A stretch of 64,000 nt of DNA from Algibacter luteus (GTDB lineage: Bacteria > Bacteroidota > Bacteroidia > Flavobacteriales > Flavobacteriaceae): the NCBI RefSeq assembly GCF_900141715.1, contig NZ_FQYK01000009.1:25271-89270 (forward strand), given 5' to 3'. Positions 1 to 8,947 of the stretch are shown here, piece after piece. Made by a program: the position numbers and the translations under genes. Positions within the stretch are counted from its first letter, which is position 1; each line of letters begins with the position of its first letter. The notes beneath the pieces were generated by a model. It ran no database searches and had not been told where the DNA came from. It saw only the letters and a program-made list of their open reading frames with translations.

Positions 1-1
1 T

Positions 2-529
2 AAATTTTTTCCTGAAGAAATTTATATTTCAAAGACTTTCAATTGCTATATTTATAACGGTAAGGTATTAGGAATCTTAAAAAACTATGTAGATCCAAAC
101 TATGATTACAACAGATATAGCGGCTATGACCCTTTGTTTCCTAACCTAGAACAAAGAAATATTTTTAATAAAATGGTAAAATCAGATAGTTTAAAATTGG
201 AACAAGATGATTTGGCTGCGGTAAGTGATTTAGAAGTTAACCCTTTAATTAATAAATTTATAGGTGAAATAATCGAACATTGTAAAACAAACAATTCTCG
301 ATTAGTATTCTTTACTTCTCCTAAATTAAGAAAAATTCACAACAATGTTCGAAATAAAACTAAACAATATTTTGAATCTAAGAATATTTCGTACTATGAT
401 TATTCTGAATTTTTTAAAGAATATAATGCGGACTATTGGAAAGACTTTACTCATATGTCTGCACAAGGAGCTACAGTTTTCACAAAAGCACTTAAAGAAA
501 AAATTTTTGAAGACCACGAAATAAATTAA
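2..529 (+). CDS. SGNH/GDSL-type hydrolase or acyltransferase-associated protein, C-terminal part (partial)
   Basis: Only the last 175 residues are in the window. The frame is open from base 2 with no stop, so the TTG at 134 is not a real start and the gene begins upstream. Near the C-terminus, DFTHMSAQGA has the Asp-x-x-His arrangement of the last conserved block of SGNH/GDSL hydrolases, and the preceding RLVFFTSPKLR segment fits a Rossmann-like strand. Such proteins often act with MBOAT acyltransferases in O-acetylation of surface polysaccharides, which suits the exopolysaccharide genes downstream, but that role is inference. No signal peptide can be judged because the N-terminus is missing. 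Confidence 0.6.
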   Translation, partial: KFFPEEIYISKTFNCYIYNGKVLGILKNYVDPNYDYNRYSGYDPLFPNLEQRNIFNKMVKSDSLKLEQDDLAAVSDLEVNPLINKFIGEIIEHCKTNNSRLVFFTSPKLRKIHNNVRNKTKQYFESKNISYYDYSEFFKEYNADYWKDFTHMSAQGATVFTKALKEKIFEDHEIN

Positions 530-1128
530 TATATTTTCGACTTTTTTGTTTTTGAGTAGCTTAATTCTTCAATTAAATTTTTTCATTATATGGATTGATT
601 GGTAAGTGATTTTTCAGTTTACACATTAGTGTTTTTTACTTGTTAATAAATCAATTAAATACTGACCGCTATAATCTTTAAATTAAAAAGATTTTACTTT
701 TCGTATAGTTAATAAGTACAATCTCAGAGAGTATTTTATATGTATACTCAAATAAAACTGAGTTTTAGTTTTTGAAATCTTTTCTTTAATAAAATTATCA
801 ATCCCAATAGATCCAAAATCACTTAAAGGTTTTCTGAATTTAATAAGCTTTAACATTTCAGAAAAGGATACATGCTTTTTAGGTATCTGAAATAACTAAA
901 TAATTTAATATTTTATTATAAACATTAATGGAATTCGTTATGTGAACAGATGCAATTTAAGATGAAAAGAATAAAAATTTATAATATTAATTAAACAATT
1001 GATTTTGTACTCCTTGTGATATAAAAAAAAGTATGTTCTAAGTTGTATCACCCTTTTTGTTTTAAAATAAAAGTTATTACTAGGTTATCAACAATACTTT
1101 TAAATAATCGATAAACGACTTATTTTCG

Positions 1129-1257
1129 CGATGAAATTAATAAAATAAAATAATTTATAATCCGAATTGATTATTCGACCGTATATGATTGAAAGTTACC
1201 GATGAAATACGTATTTTAAGAATAATACTACAAAAAAAATCATATTTTCGATGAAAT
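1129..1257 (+). repeat. Three spaced copies of CGATGAAAT upstream of the lyase gene
   Basis: Exact nonamers occur at 1129-1137, 1200-1208 and 1249-1257, spaced 71 and 49 bases. Two of the three are preceded by TTTTC or TTTTCG. They end about 26 bases before the promoter box at 1283. They could be regulator sites or chance in AT-rich DNA. Confidence 0.3.
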
Positions 1258-1282
1258 GCAAATAAAATCGTTTTTTAGTATA

Positions 1283-1290
1283 TATATTTG
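1283..1290 (+). promoter_or_regulatory. Bacteroidetes -7 box (TATATTTG) for the lyase gene
   Basis: TATATTTG fits the TAnnTTTG consensus and lies 33 bases before the ATG at 1323. No clear TTG -33 element is seen at the usual distance. A second match, TAAATTTG at 1313-1320, is only 2 bases from the ATG and is less likely. Confidence 0.4.
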
Positions 1291-1322
1291 AATTCCCCAA
1301 AAGTCTAATTTTTAAATTTGTT

Positions 1323-3176
1323 ATGAGAAACCTACAGTTAAATCCAAAATTTTTGACCTTAATTTTTGCTTTATTGTTACTATTACCTTCTTGCAATAAC
1401 GAAGAAGTATTCGTTATAGAAGAATCGGCTATAGTTGAAGAAATCCCTTCAGAAGAGGAAGGAACTGAAGAAGAAACACCTAACACTGAGGATGAGGTGC
1501 CTGTAGTGCCAGTTGATGTTGTTGATGATAATTTTATTACAACTGAAAATATCCCAATTGAAATGGTATTGCATACTAACGACACGAGTTTGCCAACTAG
1601 TGGTACTATAGCAACAACAGAGCCTTCTAATGGTTTACTACAAGTTAATAATAATGGGACACCAGATAATCAATTGGATGATTTGGTTATTTACACGCCA
1701 AATCCAAGCTTTTCTGGTATAGATTCATTTGAATATACAATTTGTGATACCCAAAATATTGATAATTGTGATACAGCAATAGTTTCAATAACTGTTGAAC
1801 CCCGTGAAAATGATTTTGCTACTGAATTAAAAGCATTTCCATCTGCTTATGGTGCAGGTGCTTATACTACAGGTGGTAGAGGTGGAGTGGTACTTCATGT
1901 TACTAAACTAGATTGGGATGATACACCAGGATCGCTTAAATGGGCATTAGAAGAAAATTATCCAAGAATTATAGTTTTTGATGTTAGTGGAATAATAACT
2001 ATACCTAATGATGGTACTATTTATACAGGAGCAAAAGGTAACGTAACTATTGCAGGACAGACAGCACCTGAAGGTGGTATAACTATTTATGGCGAACCTC
2101 TTAGGTTTTACCAACAAGACAACGTAATAATTAGGTATATTAAATTTAGAAAACCAGGTGAATCCTCATATTGGGATTGGTGCTTGCTTATAACTCAGAG
2201 TTCTGATGTTGTTGTGGACCATTGCTCGTTTGCTTATTCTGAAGAAATGGCTATGGAAGCTGGCACTATTTACAACGATGGCAATATTACTTATCAAAAC
2301 AACCTATTTACCGAGTGTAAAGATGCTATATTAATTGGTAGTAGCTCTAATACTAATATCCAAATGGGCGGTTTTAGTATTTTAAATAACGTTTATGTTA
2401 ATACAGGTTGGAGGGCTCCTGCAAAAATAGGAGGTGCTTGTACAGTTGATATGATAAACAATGCTGTTCATAATTGGTTTGCAAAAACTATCAATAATGA
2501 TGGAACCGATTGGAAATTAAATCTAATTGGTAATTATTTTCAAACTGGTGCGCAAACTCTAGGGCAAGATGCTTCATGGGGAGGTCATACTTTATTTAGA
2601 ATGACTACCAATACAATTATGAGTCCAGAAGTATGGGATGAAGATACTGTGTTTACCGTATATAATGAAGGTGGTTCTAATGAATATGATCCTGCACCTG
2701 CGGGTTATCCTGCTGATATATCTTTAGTTTGGCAGCCAATGCCTCATTCATCATCATATCCTGTAAAGTCGGAATGGTTTAGGACTTCCAGATTACCTTT
2801 ATTGGGAGCAACACCAAATATTTTACCGAGTTCGCAAGTTTTAAGTGCTGTACTTCCAAATGCAGGCGCAAACAAATACCTTAATGCAGATGGCACAGCA
2901 ATTACATATCGTGATCCAATAGATACTGATGCAATTTATAATTTTGAAAATGAAGTTTCTAAAAGTTACAGTGCAAATTGGATTAATATTGCAAATAATG
3001 GCTTGCCAACAATGCCAACAAATATAAGACCCGCAGGCTATGATACTGATAATGACGGTATGCCCGATATTTGGGAAAATGCCACTTTTGGGGATTTAAC
3101 AAAAGGTTCTAATGGAGATGAGGACGGAGATGGTTACACAAACATTGAAGAATTTTTTAATCAGGTTGACAAATAA
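1323..3176 (+). CDS. Pectate-lyase-like polysaccharide lyase lipoprotein (PL1-like beta-helix)
   Basis: 617 residues. Residues 1-24 are a lipoprotein signal ending in LLPSC, and the acid-rich CNNEE that follows resembles the surface-export signal of Bacteroidetes lipoproteins. Residues about 25-70 are a Glu/Pro/Val-rich linker. Residues about 70-158 look like a cadherin/Ig-like domain (TPNPSFSGIDSFEYTI). Residues about 165-540 show PL1 pectate lyase features: TTGGRGG, GSLKWALE, ITIAGQTAP-type turns and VVVDHCSF near residue 295. The C-terminal DTDNDGMPD and DEDGDGYTN resemble calcium-binding thrombospondin-3 repeats. After DHCS the usual W-x-x-DE segment is altered to AYSEEM, so activity and substrate are uncertain. 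The neighbours suggest a role in trimming the cell's own exopolysaccharide rather than feeding on pectin, but this is inference. Confidence 0.75.
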   Translation: MRNLQLNPKFLTLIFALLLLLPSCNNEEVFVIEESAIVEEIPSEEEGTEEETPNTEDEVPVVPVDVVDDNFITTENIPIEMVLHTNDTSLPTSGTIATTEPSNGLLQVNNNGTPDNQLDDLVIYTPNPSFSGIDSFEYTICDTQNIDNCDTAIVSITVEPRENDFATELKAFPSAYGAGAYTTGGRGGVVLHVTKLDWDDTPGSLKWALEENYPRIIVFDVSGIITIPNDGTIYTGAKGNVTIAGQTAPEGGITIYGEPLRFYQQDNVIIRYIKFRKPGESSYWDWCLLITQSSDVVVDHCSFAYSEEMAMEAGTIYNDGNITYQNNLFTECKDAILIGSSSNTNIQMGGFSILNNVYVNTGWRAPAKIGGACTVDMINNAVHNWFAKTINNDGTDWKLNLIGNYFQTGAQTLGQDASWGGHTLFRMTTNTIMSPEVWDEDTVFTVYNEGGSNEYDPAPAGYPADISLVWQPMPHSSSYPVKSEWFRTSRLPLLGATPNILPSSQVLSAVLPNAGANKYLNADGTAITYRDPIDTDAIYNFENEVSKSYSANWINIANNGLPTMPTNIRPAGYDTDNDGMPDIWENATFGDLTKGSNGDEDGDGYTNIEEFFNQVDK

Positions 3177-3226
3177 ATGAATTGTCTTAAAATAATATGG
3201 TAACTTTTATAAAATTATTTTAACTT

Positions 3227-3258
3227 AATCCTGTGCGGGTAACCTCACAGGATTTTTT
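3227..3258 (+). terminator. Rho-independent terminator after the lyase gene
   Basis: Perfect 9-bp stem AATCCTGTG/CACAGGATT (3227-3235 with 3246-3254), 10-base loop, followed by a T tract. It lies 51 bases after the lyase stop. Confidence 0.85.
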
Positions 3259-3546
3259 ATATTTGACTTCCTTGTTTGTTTTTCTAATCTTTTAAAGCAT
3301 ATCTTTCAAATTTTAAAAAAGTCTTTATGTGAACCTTTTATTGTGCATTGGGTATATCTAATCGATAACTGACTAATTGGATTCTCTTATTTTCTCATAT
3401 AAATAGTAAATATGCTAACTAATAAGCTTACTTTTTTGATACTTAAACTTTAACCGTGCACTTTTACTTTTGTTTTAAAGATTTGATATGCTTAATTGAT
3501 TATTTTGAAGTAATATAGACAGAGCCAATTTAAAATTAATGAAGTA
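3259..3546. other. AT-rich spacer between convergent genes
   Basis: From the terminator to the end of the minus-strand acetyltransferase gene no coding frame, RNA gene or strong repeat is seen. Confidence 0.5.
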
Positions 3547-4098
3547 TTAGGTTTTGTAGATATTGTTAATGTATCCTTGAGTTGGATTCTCTTTTTCTAT
3601 GATTTTTACATGGTAGTTTAAAACTAATGAATTATTGGGTACATCAATATTTAAAAAAGTTTTTGGAGTTTTTAAAATATTACTCAAAATTCTGATTTTT
3701 TCTGCTAACTTAGTACCGCTTTCAATCCAAACATTATCTCTAATTGCAGGAGATATTTGGAGCTTAGCTTTGTTGGCTTGACCAATTGTGGTTGTATGAG
3801 CTATATTACGATTCTTACCAATTTTGACATCATCATTTCTTACAATAGTACCAAAATGTCCAATAAAAAACCCTTCTCCAATTTCCGTGTTTATTGGAAT
3901 TTTAGAACCATATTTATGTATTAGCATTCTTCTTCTTCTTCTTCTTCTTCTATACATAAGTCCAAGTAGAGAGTATGGTTTGTGCTTAGATACGTTTCTA
4001 TGGAAAAACAAGAATCTATACCCTGGTTCTTTTAAGCCTTTAAGTAAATTTGTTAGAGTTCCATATCTATGTAAATCTGCTCGAATAATTTTCCACAT
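3547..4098 (-). CDS. Serine O-acetyltransferase-like left-handed beta-helix protein with Arg8 tract, possibly decaying
   Basis: 183 residues from the ATG at 4098 (MWKIIRADL), the typical start of exopolysaccharide-cluster serine acetyltransferases; a longer reading from 4137 adds an untypical hydrophobic tail. The N-terminal helical part, the IGEGFFIGHFGTIV block with the likely catalytic His, and the IGQANKAKL turn are recognisable. The hexapeptide repeats after this are eroded: IESGTKLAEKIRILSNIL replaces the regular I-G-x-x pattern, and VLNYHVKII stands where VIGNPxKII is usual. Eight AGA codons in a row (3928-3951) encode Arg8 in the linker before the helix, where family members have a mixed Leu/Arg segment. 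The frame is intact. It may be non-catalytic or on the way to a pseudogene. Surrounding DNA is very AT-rich. Confidence 0.6.
   Translation of the reverse strand: MWKIIRADLHRYGTLTNLLKGLKEPGYRFLFFHRNVSKHKPYSLLGLMYRRRRRRRRMLIHKYGSKIPINTEIGEGFFIGHFGTIVRNDDVKIGKNRNIAHTTTIGQANKAKLQISPAIRDNVWIESGTKLAEKIRILSNILKTPKTFLNIDVPNNSLVLNYHVKIIEKENPTQGYINNIYKT
3928..3951 (-). repeat. Trinucleotide microsatellite (AGA)8 inside the acetyltransferase gene
   Basis: Eight exact AGA codons on the minus strand (TCT on the plus strand) encode Arg8. Slippage in steps of three would lengthen or shorten a basic linker without breaking the frame. Confidence 0.9.
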
Positions 4099-4991
4099 AA
4101 GTATAAAAAAATTAATTTTGTTTGTAAACAAAAGCACAAAAAATCCAAATTAATTATGGAATTGGGAGTGAGAATGATAATTATCCAATGACGAGTTATT
4201 CCATTATTAAAATAATTAAGTTTATAAAATTCAAGTAAAGGAGTTATAGAATAATTTGTAAATATTGGAATTGGTGACATTACTATTTAAGAATATATCT
4301 AAATATTTGGATTTTTGATCGCTATAACCAATAAACTTGTTAAAGATATAAGCAGGTTGCACATCAAGTTTCAAGTTTCATAAAAAATAAACATTAATTT
4401 TTCTTTTACATAAAACTTGTTGCACTTTTTAAAATGCATATATTCATAATTAAAAATAGACTGACCTGAATATTTACACCTAAAATTCTTACATGCTTGT
4501 TTTTTTATTATAATTAGATAATGAATTAAAATGCGATGCATGCTAAAGTTTCTTAATTGAGTTAATTTATAAGTAGTTCTTATCGATAATCTAGTGTTTT
4601 TATCTGATATAGAATAGTAAAAATGTAGTTAACCGATTTTAAATACTCTTTTAGCGAAATAACTCAGTTCTACTCTTGTGGCATTAAAACAATTATTAAA
4701 TTTACAGCGTAAAGCAAAATTGAATTGATTAATAGCAGATTGATTTGTTTGTATTAAAAGTATAGTAAAAATATTTAAAACTCTCCAAATGAAATAGTGC
4801 CCAAGGGTAAGATTGAATTAATATTTTTATAAAGTTTAATGTAAATCAATTGAGTTATTAAAATAAAGAATTGATTTTGTTTCAAATGCAAGGGGGATTA
4901 TCCAGATAATTTTTTTCACATTGAAGCATGAAACATAGGCTATGTTTAATTTCATTTGCCATAAATTTAAAGAGCAGGATTGCTAATCTAA
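4099..4991. other. AT-rich gene-free region between divergent polysaccharide genes
   Basis: About 890 bases with no reading frame I can support. Short open frames here are hydrophobic, AT-driven and unlike known families. The only clear structure is a 17-bp palindrome at 4931-4947, close to the start of the downstream operon. The region may have lost genes. Confidence 0.55.
4931..4947. promoter_or_regulatory. 17-bp palindrome upstream of the exopolysaccharide operon (operator candidate)
   Basis: AAACATAG-G-CTATGTTT is a perfect inverted repeat with one central base, 45 bases before the aminotransferase ATG. It has no T tract, so it is not a terminator. Position and symmetry fit a dimeric regulator site. 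Confidence 0.4.
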
Positions 4992-6122
4992 ATGTTGACT
5001 AAAACTAAAATATACTTATCATCTCCGCACCTGGGAGGCTCTGAACAAAAATTTGTTGATGAAGCTTTCGCTACTAATTGGATTGCTCCATTAGGACCTA
5101 ATGTTGATGGATTTGAAAATGATTTAAAGAATTACTTAGGAGAGAATAATTATGTTGCTGCCTTAAGCTCTGGTACCGCATCTATTCATTTAGCATTACA
5201 ATTATTGGGAGTGACACATGGAGATGAAGTGTTGTGCCAAAGTTTTACTTTTTCAGCATCTGCTAATCCAATCGTATATCAAGGTGCAACGCCAATTTTT
5301 ATCGATAGTGAATCAGAAACATGGAATATGTCACCTGAATTGTTAGAAATAGCAATTAAAGATCGAATAGAAAAATATAAAAAGCCTAAAGCTATTATAG
5401 CCGTTCATTTGTATGGAATGCCATATAAAGCAAATGAAATTAATGCTATAGCAAGAAAATATGATATTCCGATAGTAGAAGATAGTGCAGAGGCATTGGG
5501 GAGTACTTATTACAATAGAAAATGCGGAACACTTTCTGATATTGGTATTTTATCATTTAATGGAAACAAAATCATAACAACCTCTGGAGGAGGTGCTCTT
5601 ATTGTAAAGAGCAAAGAAGATAAAGATAAGGCTGTCTTTCTTTCAACACAAGCAAGAGATAATGCACCACATTACGAACATTCTTCTATTGGATTTAATT
5701 ATAGAATGAGTAATGTTTTAGCAGGTATAGGGAGAGGACAGATGGAAGTTATCGATGAAAGAGTTCTTGCTAGAAGAAAGAATTTTGAATTTTATAAAAA
5801 GCATTTATCGCATTTTAAAGAAATAAAGTTTTTAGATGAACCTGAAAATTTTTATTCAAATAGATGGATAACATGTATAGAAACCGAATCCTTTGAACTT
5901 AGAGAAAAAATAAGATTAGAATTTTTAAAAGACGATATAGAATCGAGACCACTATGGAAGCCAATGCATATGCAACCAATTTTTAAAGATTATTTGCATT
6001 TTACAAATGGCACCTCAGAGCATCTATTTGAAAAAGGACTTTGTTTGCCTAGTGGATCTAATTTAAGTCATGACGACTTACAGCGTATTCTTGATAATAT
6101 TACTAAAACCCTCAAAACATGA
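4992..6122 (+). CDS. DegT/DnrJ/EryC1/StrS-family sugar-nucleotide aminotransferase (PglE-like)
   Basis: 376 residues, the usual length for this family. It is a PLP enzyme that transfers an amino group from glutamate to a keto-sugar nucleotide. Seen in the sequence: SGTASIHLAL near residue 60, EDSAEALGS near residue 160, and FNGNKIITTSGGG with the PLP-binding Lys near residue 192. The stop overlaps the start of the next gene (ATGA at 6119-6122), so the two are translationally coupled. The downstream gene makes a 4-keto-6-deoxy sugar, so the pair most likely produces UDP-4-amino-4,6-dideoxy-GlcNAc (a bacillosamine-type precursor) for the exopolysaccharide. The exact sugar is inference from the PglF/PglE pairing. 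Confidence 0.85.
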   Translation: MLTKTKIYLSSPHLGGSEQKFVDEAFATNWIAPLGPNVDGFENDLKNYLGENNYVAALSSGTASIHLALQLLGVTHGDEVLCQSFTFSASANPIVYQGATPIFIDSESETWNMSPELLEIAIKDRIEKYKKPKAIIAVHLYGMPYKANEINAIARKYDIPIVEDSAEALGSTYYNRKCGTLSDIGILSFNGNKIITTSGGGALIVKSKEDKDKAVFLSTQARDNAPHYEHSSIGFNYRMSNVLAGIGRGQMEVIDERVLARRKNFEFYKKHLSHFKEIKFLDEPENFYSNRWITCIETESFELREKIRLEFLKDDIESRPLWKPMHMQPIFKDYLHFTNGTSEHLFEKGLCLPSGSNLSHDDLQRILDNITKTLKT

Positions 6123-8080
6123 TAAACAATTACTTTGCCTATTACTCACAAAAGTATGCTTCAAAATGGCTAGTTTTTGGGATAGATTTATGTCTATTAT
6201 TAGTTACATTTTTCTTAGCATATTTTATAAGATTTAATTTTACTTTAGATTTTGATTTAAAGCAATTTTTCTTTGAAATACCTTTTGTATTGGTTGTATC
6301 AGCTGTAAGTTTTTTAGTTGTAGGATCTTTCAAAAGTGTGATTAGACATACTGGATTTACAGATGTTGTTAACGTATTTAAGGCAATTGTATTAATGGCT
6401 TTCGCTTGTATTACAATTGTGTCAATTAATCGTTTTACTAACATTGTGCCTGGTTTTACAATTCCACTATCTATTATAGTTATGCACGCTTTACTAAGTT
6501 TTGTTGCACTAAGCGCTAGTAGACTGTTGTTTAAAATGACTTATAAATATTTAAAATCTAAATTATTATTAACTAGGAGAGTCCTGATATATGGAACTGG
6601 CGATTCTGCAATAGTAACATATAACGCTTTGTTAAATAATGCCAAAACTAGCTTTGATATACTTGCTTTTGTTGATAATGATAATAAGAAGAACGGAAAA
6701 GTAATCAATGGTGTTAGAATAGTTTCTTGCTCTAATTTAGATTTAAACTATGTTGAAACTAATGACGTTGATGAAATTATTGTTGCCGATCATAATACAG
6801 ACTCTGGAATGTTGATGAAACTTCTTGATGCACTTTCTGATTCTGAAGTTAAAATAACCAAAGTTCCTCCAATTGAGCAATGGATAAATGGAGAATTAAG
6901 CGCCAAACAAATAAAGCAAGTTCAAATTGAAGATTTATTAGGTAGACCACCAATAGAAATAGATAATCCTAATTTACTTAATGAATTTAGAGGAGAAACA
7001 GTACTTGTAACAGGAGCAGCGGGTTCTATAGGTAGCGAGTTAGTTAAACAATTATCAAATTTTGATGTTAAACATTTGATTTTAGTGGACCAAGCTGAAT
7101 CTGCACTTTATGATGTCCAGCAGGATTTAAAGCGTGACGGGAAGCATAATTATACCGCAATTGTTGCAGATATTAGAGATGGTTTAAGAATTGATTCAAT
7201 TTTTCAAACACATAAGCCAACAATGGTGTTTCATGCAGCTGCTTATAAACATGTTCCTTTAATGGAAAAAGCACCTTATGAAGCCATAAAAATAAATGTG
7301 AATGGCACAAAATTGTTAGCAGACACAGCGTCAAGATATAATGTAAAGAAATTTGTCTTTGTATCTACAGATAAAGCTGTTAATCCAACAAGTGTAATGG
7401 GAGCTACCAAGCGTATAGCCGAAATGTATATTACGTGTCTCCAAAAAGAAAGTAAAACTAAATTCATTACAACACGTTTTGGAAACGTTTTAGGTTCTAA
7501 TGGTTCTGTAATTCCATTATTTAAAAAACAAATTGAAGCTGGTAGTTCATTAACGTTAACTCACAAAGATATTACTCGATATTTCATGACTATTCCTGAA
7601 GCCTCACAACTGGTACTTGAGGCAGGAACTATGGGTAAAGGTGGAGAAATCTTTATTTTTGATATGGGTGAGTCGGTTAAAATCTTTGATTTAGCCAAAA
7701 ACATGATAAGGCTCTCTGGGTTAAGATATCCAGAAGATATAGATATTAATGTTACAGGTTTAAGACCAGGTGAGAAATTATATGAAGAGTTGCTAGCTAA
7801 TGGGGAAAATACATTATCTACTTATCATAAAAAGATTTTAATTAGTAAAACTAGAGAGTTAGATTATGCGAAAGTAAAATCTGAAATAGAGGAACTTTGT
7901 ATTACCAATCGTTTTCAAAATAATAATATTGTAATGAAAATGAAAAGCTTAATACCTGAGTATAAATCTAATAATTCTGAGTACGAAAAGTTCGATACAA
8001 GAGTTGAAATCTACAAGAAAGCTAAAGGAATTTTAGAAAATAATTCTAAAGATTCTAAAGTTTTCAAGTCTGTTCAATAA
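6119..8080 (+). CDS. Membrane-bound nucleoside-diphosphate-sugar 4,6-dehydratase (PglF/FlaA1/CapD type)
   Basis: 653 residues. About four transmembrane helices lie in residues 15-145, then a first Rossmann-like domain (LIYGTGDSA near residue 155), then the catalytic short-chain dehydrogenase domain with TGAAGSIGSE near residue 297. The catalytic region STDKAVNPTSVMGATKR (about 415-430) has Met where classical enzymes have Tyr, the Ser-Met-Lys variant of PglF/WbpM-type retaining UDP-GlcNAc 4,6-dehydratases. GLRPGEKLYEELL follows. It would supply the 4-keto substrate for the aminotransferase encoded just upstream, with which it overlaps by 4 bases. A soluble paralogue of the catalytic part lies at 13727-14797. 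Confidence 0.9.
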   Translation: MINNYFAYYSQKYASKWLVFGIDLCLLLVTFFLAYFIRFNFTLDFDLKQFFFEIPFVLVVSAVSFLVVGSFKSVIRHTGFTDVVNVFKAIVLMAFACITIVSINRFTNIVPGFTIPLSIIVMHALLSFVALSASRLLFKMTYKYLKSKLLLTRRVLIYGTGDSAIVTYNALLNNAKTSFDILAFVDNDNKKNGKVINGVRIVSCSNLDLNYVETNDVDEIIVADHNTDSGMLMKLLDALSDSEVKITKVPPIEQWINGELSAKQIKQVQIEDLLGRPPIEIDNPNLLNEFRGETVLVTGAAGSIGSELVKQLSNFDVKHLILVDQAESALYDVQQDLKRDGKHNYTAIVADIRDGLRIDSIFQTHKPTMVFHAAAYKHVPLMEKAPYEAIKINVNGTKLLADTASRYNVKKFVFVSTDKAVNPTSVMGATKRIAEMYITCLQKESKTKFITTRFGNVLGSNGSVIPLFKKQIEAGSSLTLTHKDITRYFMTIPEASQLVLEAGTMGKGGEIFIFDMGESVKIFDLAKNMIRLSGLRYPEDIDINVTGLRPGEKLYEELLANGENTLSTYHKKILISKTRELDYAKVKSEIEELCITNRFQNNNIVMKMKSLIPEYKSNNSEYEKFDTRVEIYKKAKGILENNSKDSKVFKSVQ

Positions 8081-8124
8081 TCTTTGATTAAAATCTTGTA
8101 TTTTACTTCCCAAATCCATAACAA

Positions 8125-8901
8125 ATGATTCTAAGTTTTATTAAAAAGAAATTTGTATTAAGCTATGTATTCATCTTAATTTCATTATTTTCTTGTGTTT
8201 CAAAGAAAAAAGTAGTTTATTTTCAAAATGCAAAAGACTTTGAAACTATAGTTGATACTGACACATTTACTCCAAAATTCAAAGTGAATGATATAGTTAG
8301 TATTTATGTGTCAACTTATGATTTAGAAGCTGTTAAACCATTTAACTTATTTATTGATGGAGGTGGCAATTCTGCCCTGCCACAATTAATTGATTATTTA
8401 GTTGATATTGAAGGAAATATTGACTATCCTGTTTTAGGAAAGGTTAAATTATTAGGTTTAACTGTTCAAGAAGCTCAAGAATTGTTTAAAGAAAAGCTTG
8501 CCTTATACCTAAAAGATCCAATAATAAATATTAGGATATTAAATTTTAGAGTTTCAATTCTAGGTGAAGTTCGTGCGCCCGGTAGATATGAAGTTTCGGG
8601 GGAAAGAATAACCATACTAGAGGCGATAGCTTTAGCCGGAGATTTAAACATAAAAGCCCAAAGAGAGAATGTTTTGGTAATTCGCGACTTTAATGGTACG
8701 AAAACATACACAAGGGTAGATCTCACTAATAAAGAATTATTTAACTCTCCCGTATATTATTTAACTCAAAATGACGTTGTTTATATTGAACCTAATAATT
8801 CTGCTGTGAGTAGTGCCTCAGGAGATGCACGAATAGGAACAATAATAAGCATATCTTCTTTTTTAATTACTACTGCTTTAATATTTGTGACAAGAAATTA
8901 A
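8125..8901 (+). CDS. Wza-like polysaccharide export outer-membrane lipoprotein
   Basis: 258 residues. The N-terminal hydrophobic segment ends in SLFSC (Cys24), a lipobox. The polysaccharide export domain starts at KFKVNDIVSIYVSTYD and is followed by an SLBB-type segment (VSILGEVRAPGRYEV). A short hydrophobic C-terminus (ISISSFLITTALIFV) would span the outer membrane, as the terminal helix of Wza does. It lies 44 bases after the dehydratase gene and 46 before the tyrosine kinase gene, the standard Wza-Wzc pairing, and should form the export pore for the polymer. No acid-rich surface-export signal follows Cys24, so it is probably anchored on the periplasmic side. Confidence 0.9.
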   Translation: MILSFIKKKFVLSYVFILISLFSCVSKKKVVYFQNAKDFETIVDTDTFTPKFKVNDIVSIYVSTYDLEAVKPFNLFIDGGGNSALPQLIDYLVDIEGNIDYPVLGKVKLLGLTVQEAQELFKEKLALYLKDPIINIRILNFRVSILGEVRAPGRYEVSGERITILEAIALAGDLNIKAQRENVLVIRDFNGTKTYTRVDLTNKELFNSPVYYLTQNDVVYIEPNNSAVSSASGDARIGTIISISSFLITTALIFVTRN

Positions 8902-8947
8902 ATTTCTATACATACAATGAGTAAGTTCTTACCTAAATATTAAATTA

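Larger units (their letters stand above)
530..1322. other. AT-rich intergenic region, no gene recognised
   Basis: About 790 bases without a convincing coding frame on either strand. The only structures seen are three copies of CGATGAAAT at 1129, 1200 and 1249, and a TAnnTTTG promoter box at 1283 for the lyase gene downstream. It may hold the decayed remains of polysaccharide genes, but I recognise none. Confidence 0.6.

Noticed and set aside
530..1322. Search for tRNA or small RNA genes in the first gene-free region
   Set aside because: No cloverleaf, CCA end or GC-rich stem set was found.
1196..1585. Minus-strand Ser/Thr-rich frame overlapping the lyase start
   Set aside because: It is the complement of the Glu/Val-rich linker of the lyase and shows no independent start or family.
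3927..3951. TTC repeat considered as a phase-variation switch
   Set aside because: The unit is three bases, so slippage cannot cause on/off frameshifts; it is reported only as a length-variable Arg tract.
3824..4153. Plus-strand frame of 109 codons with Leu run
   Set aside because: It is the antisense shadow of the acetyltransferase gene; the Leu run is the complement of the Arg8 tract and there is no family match.
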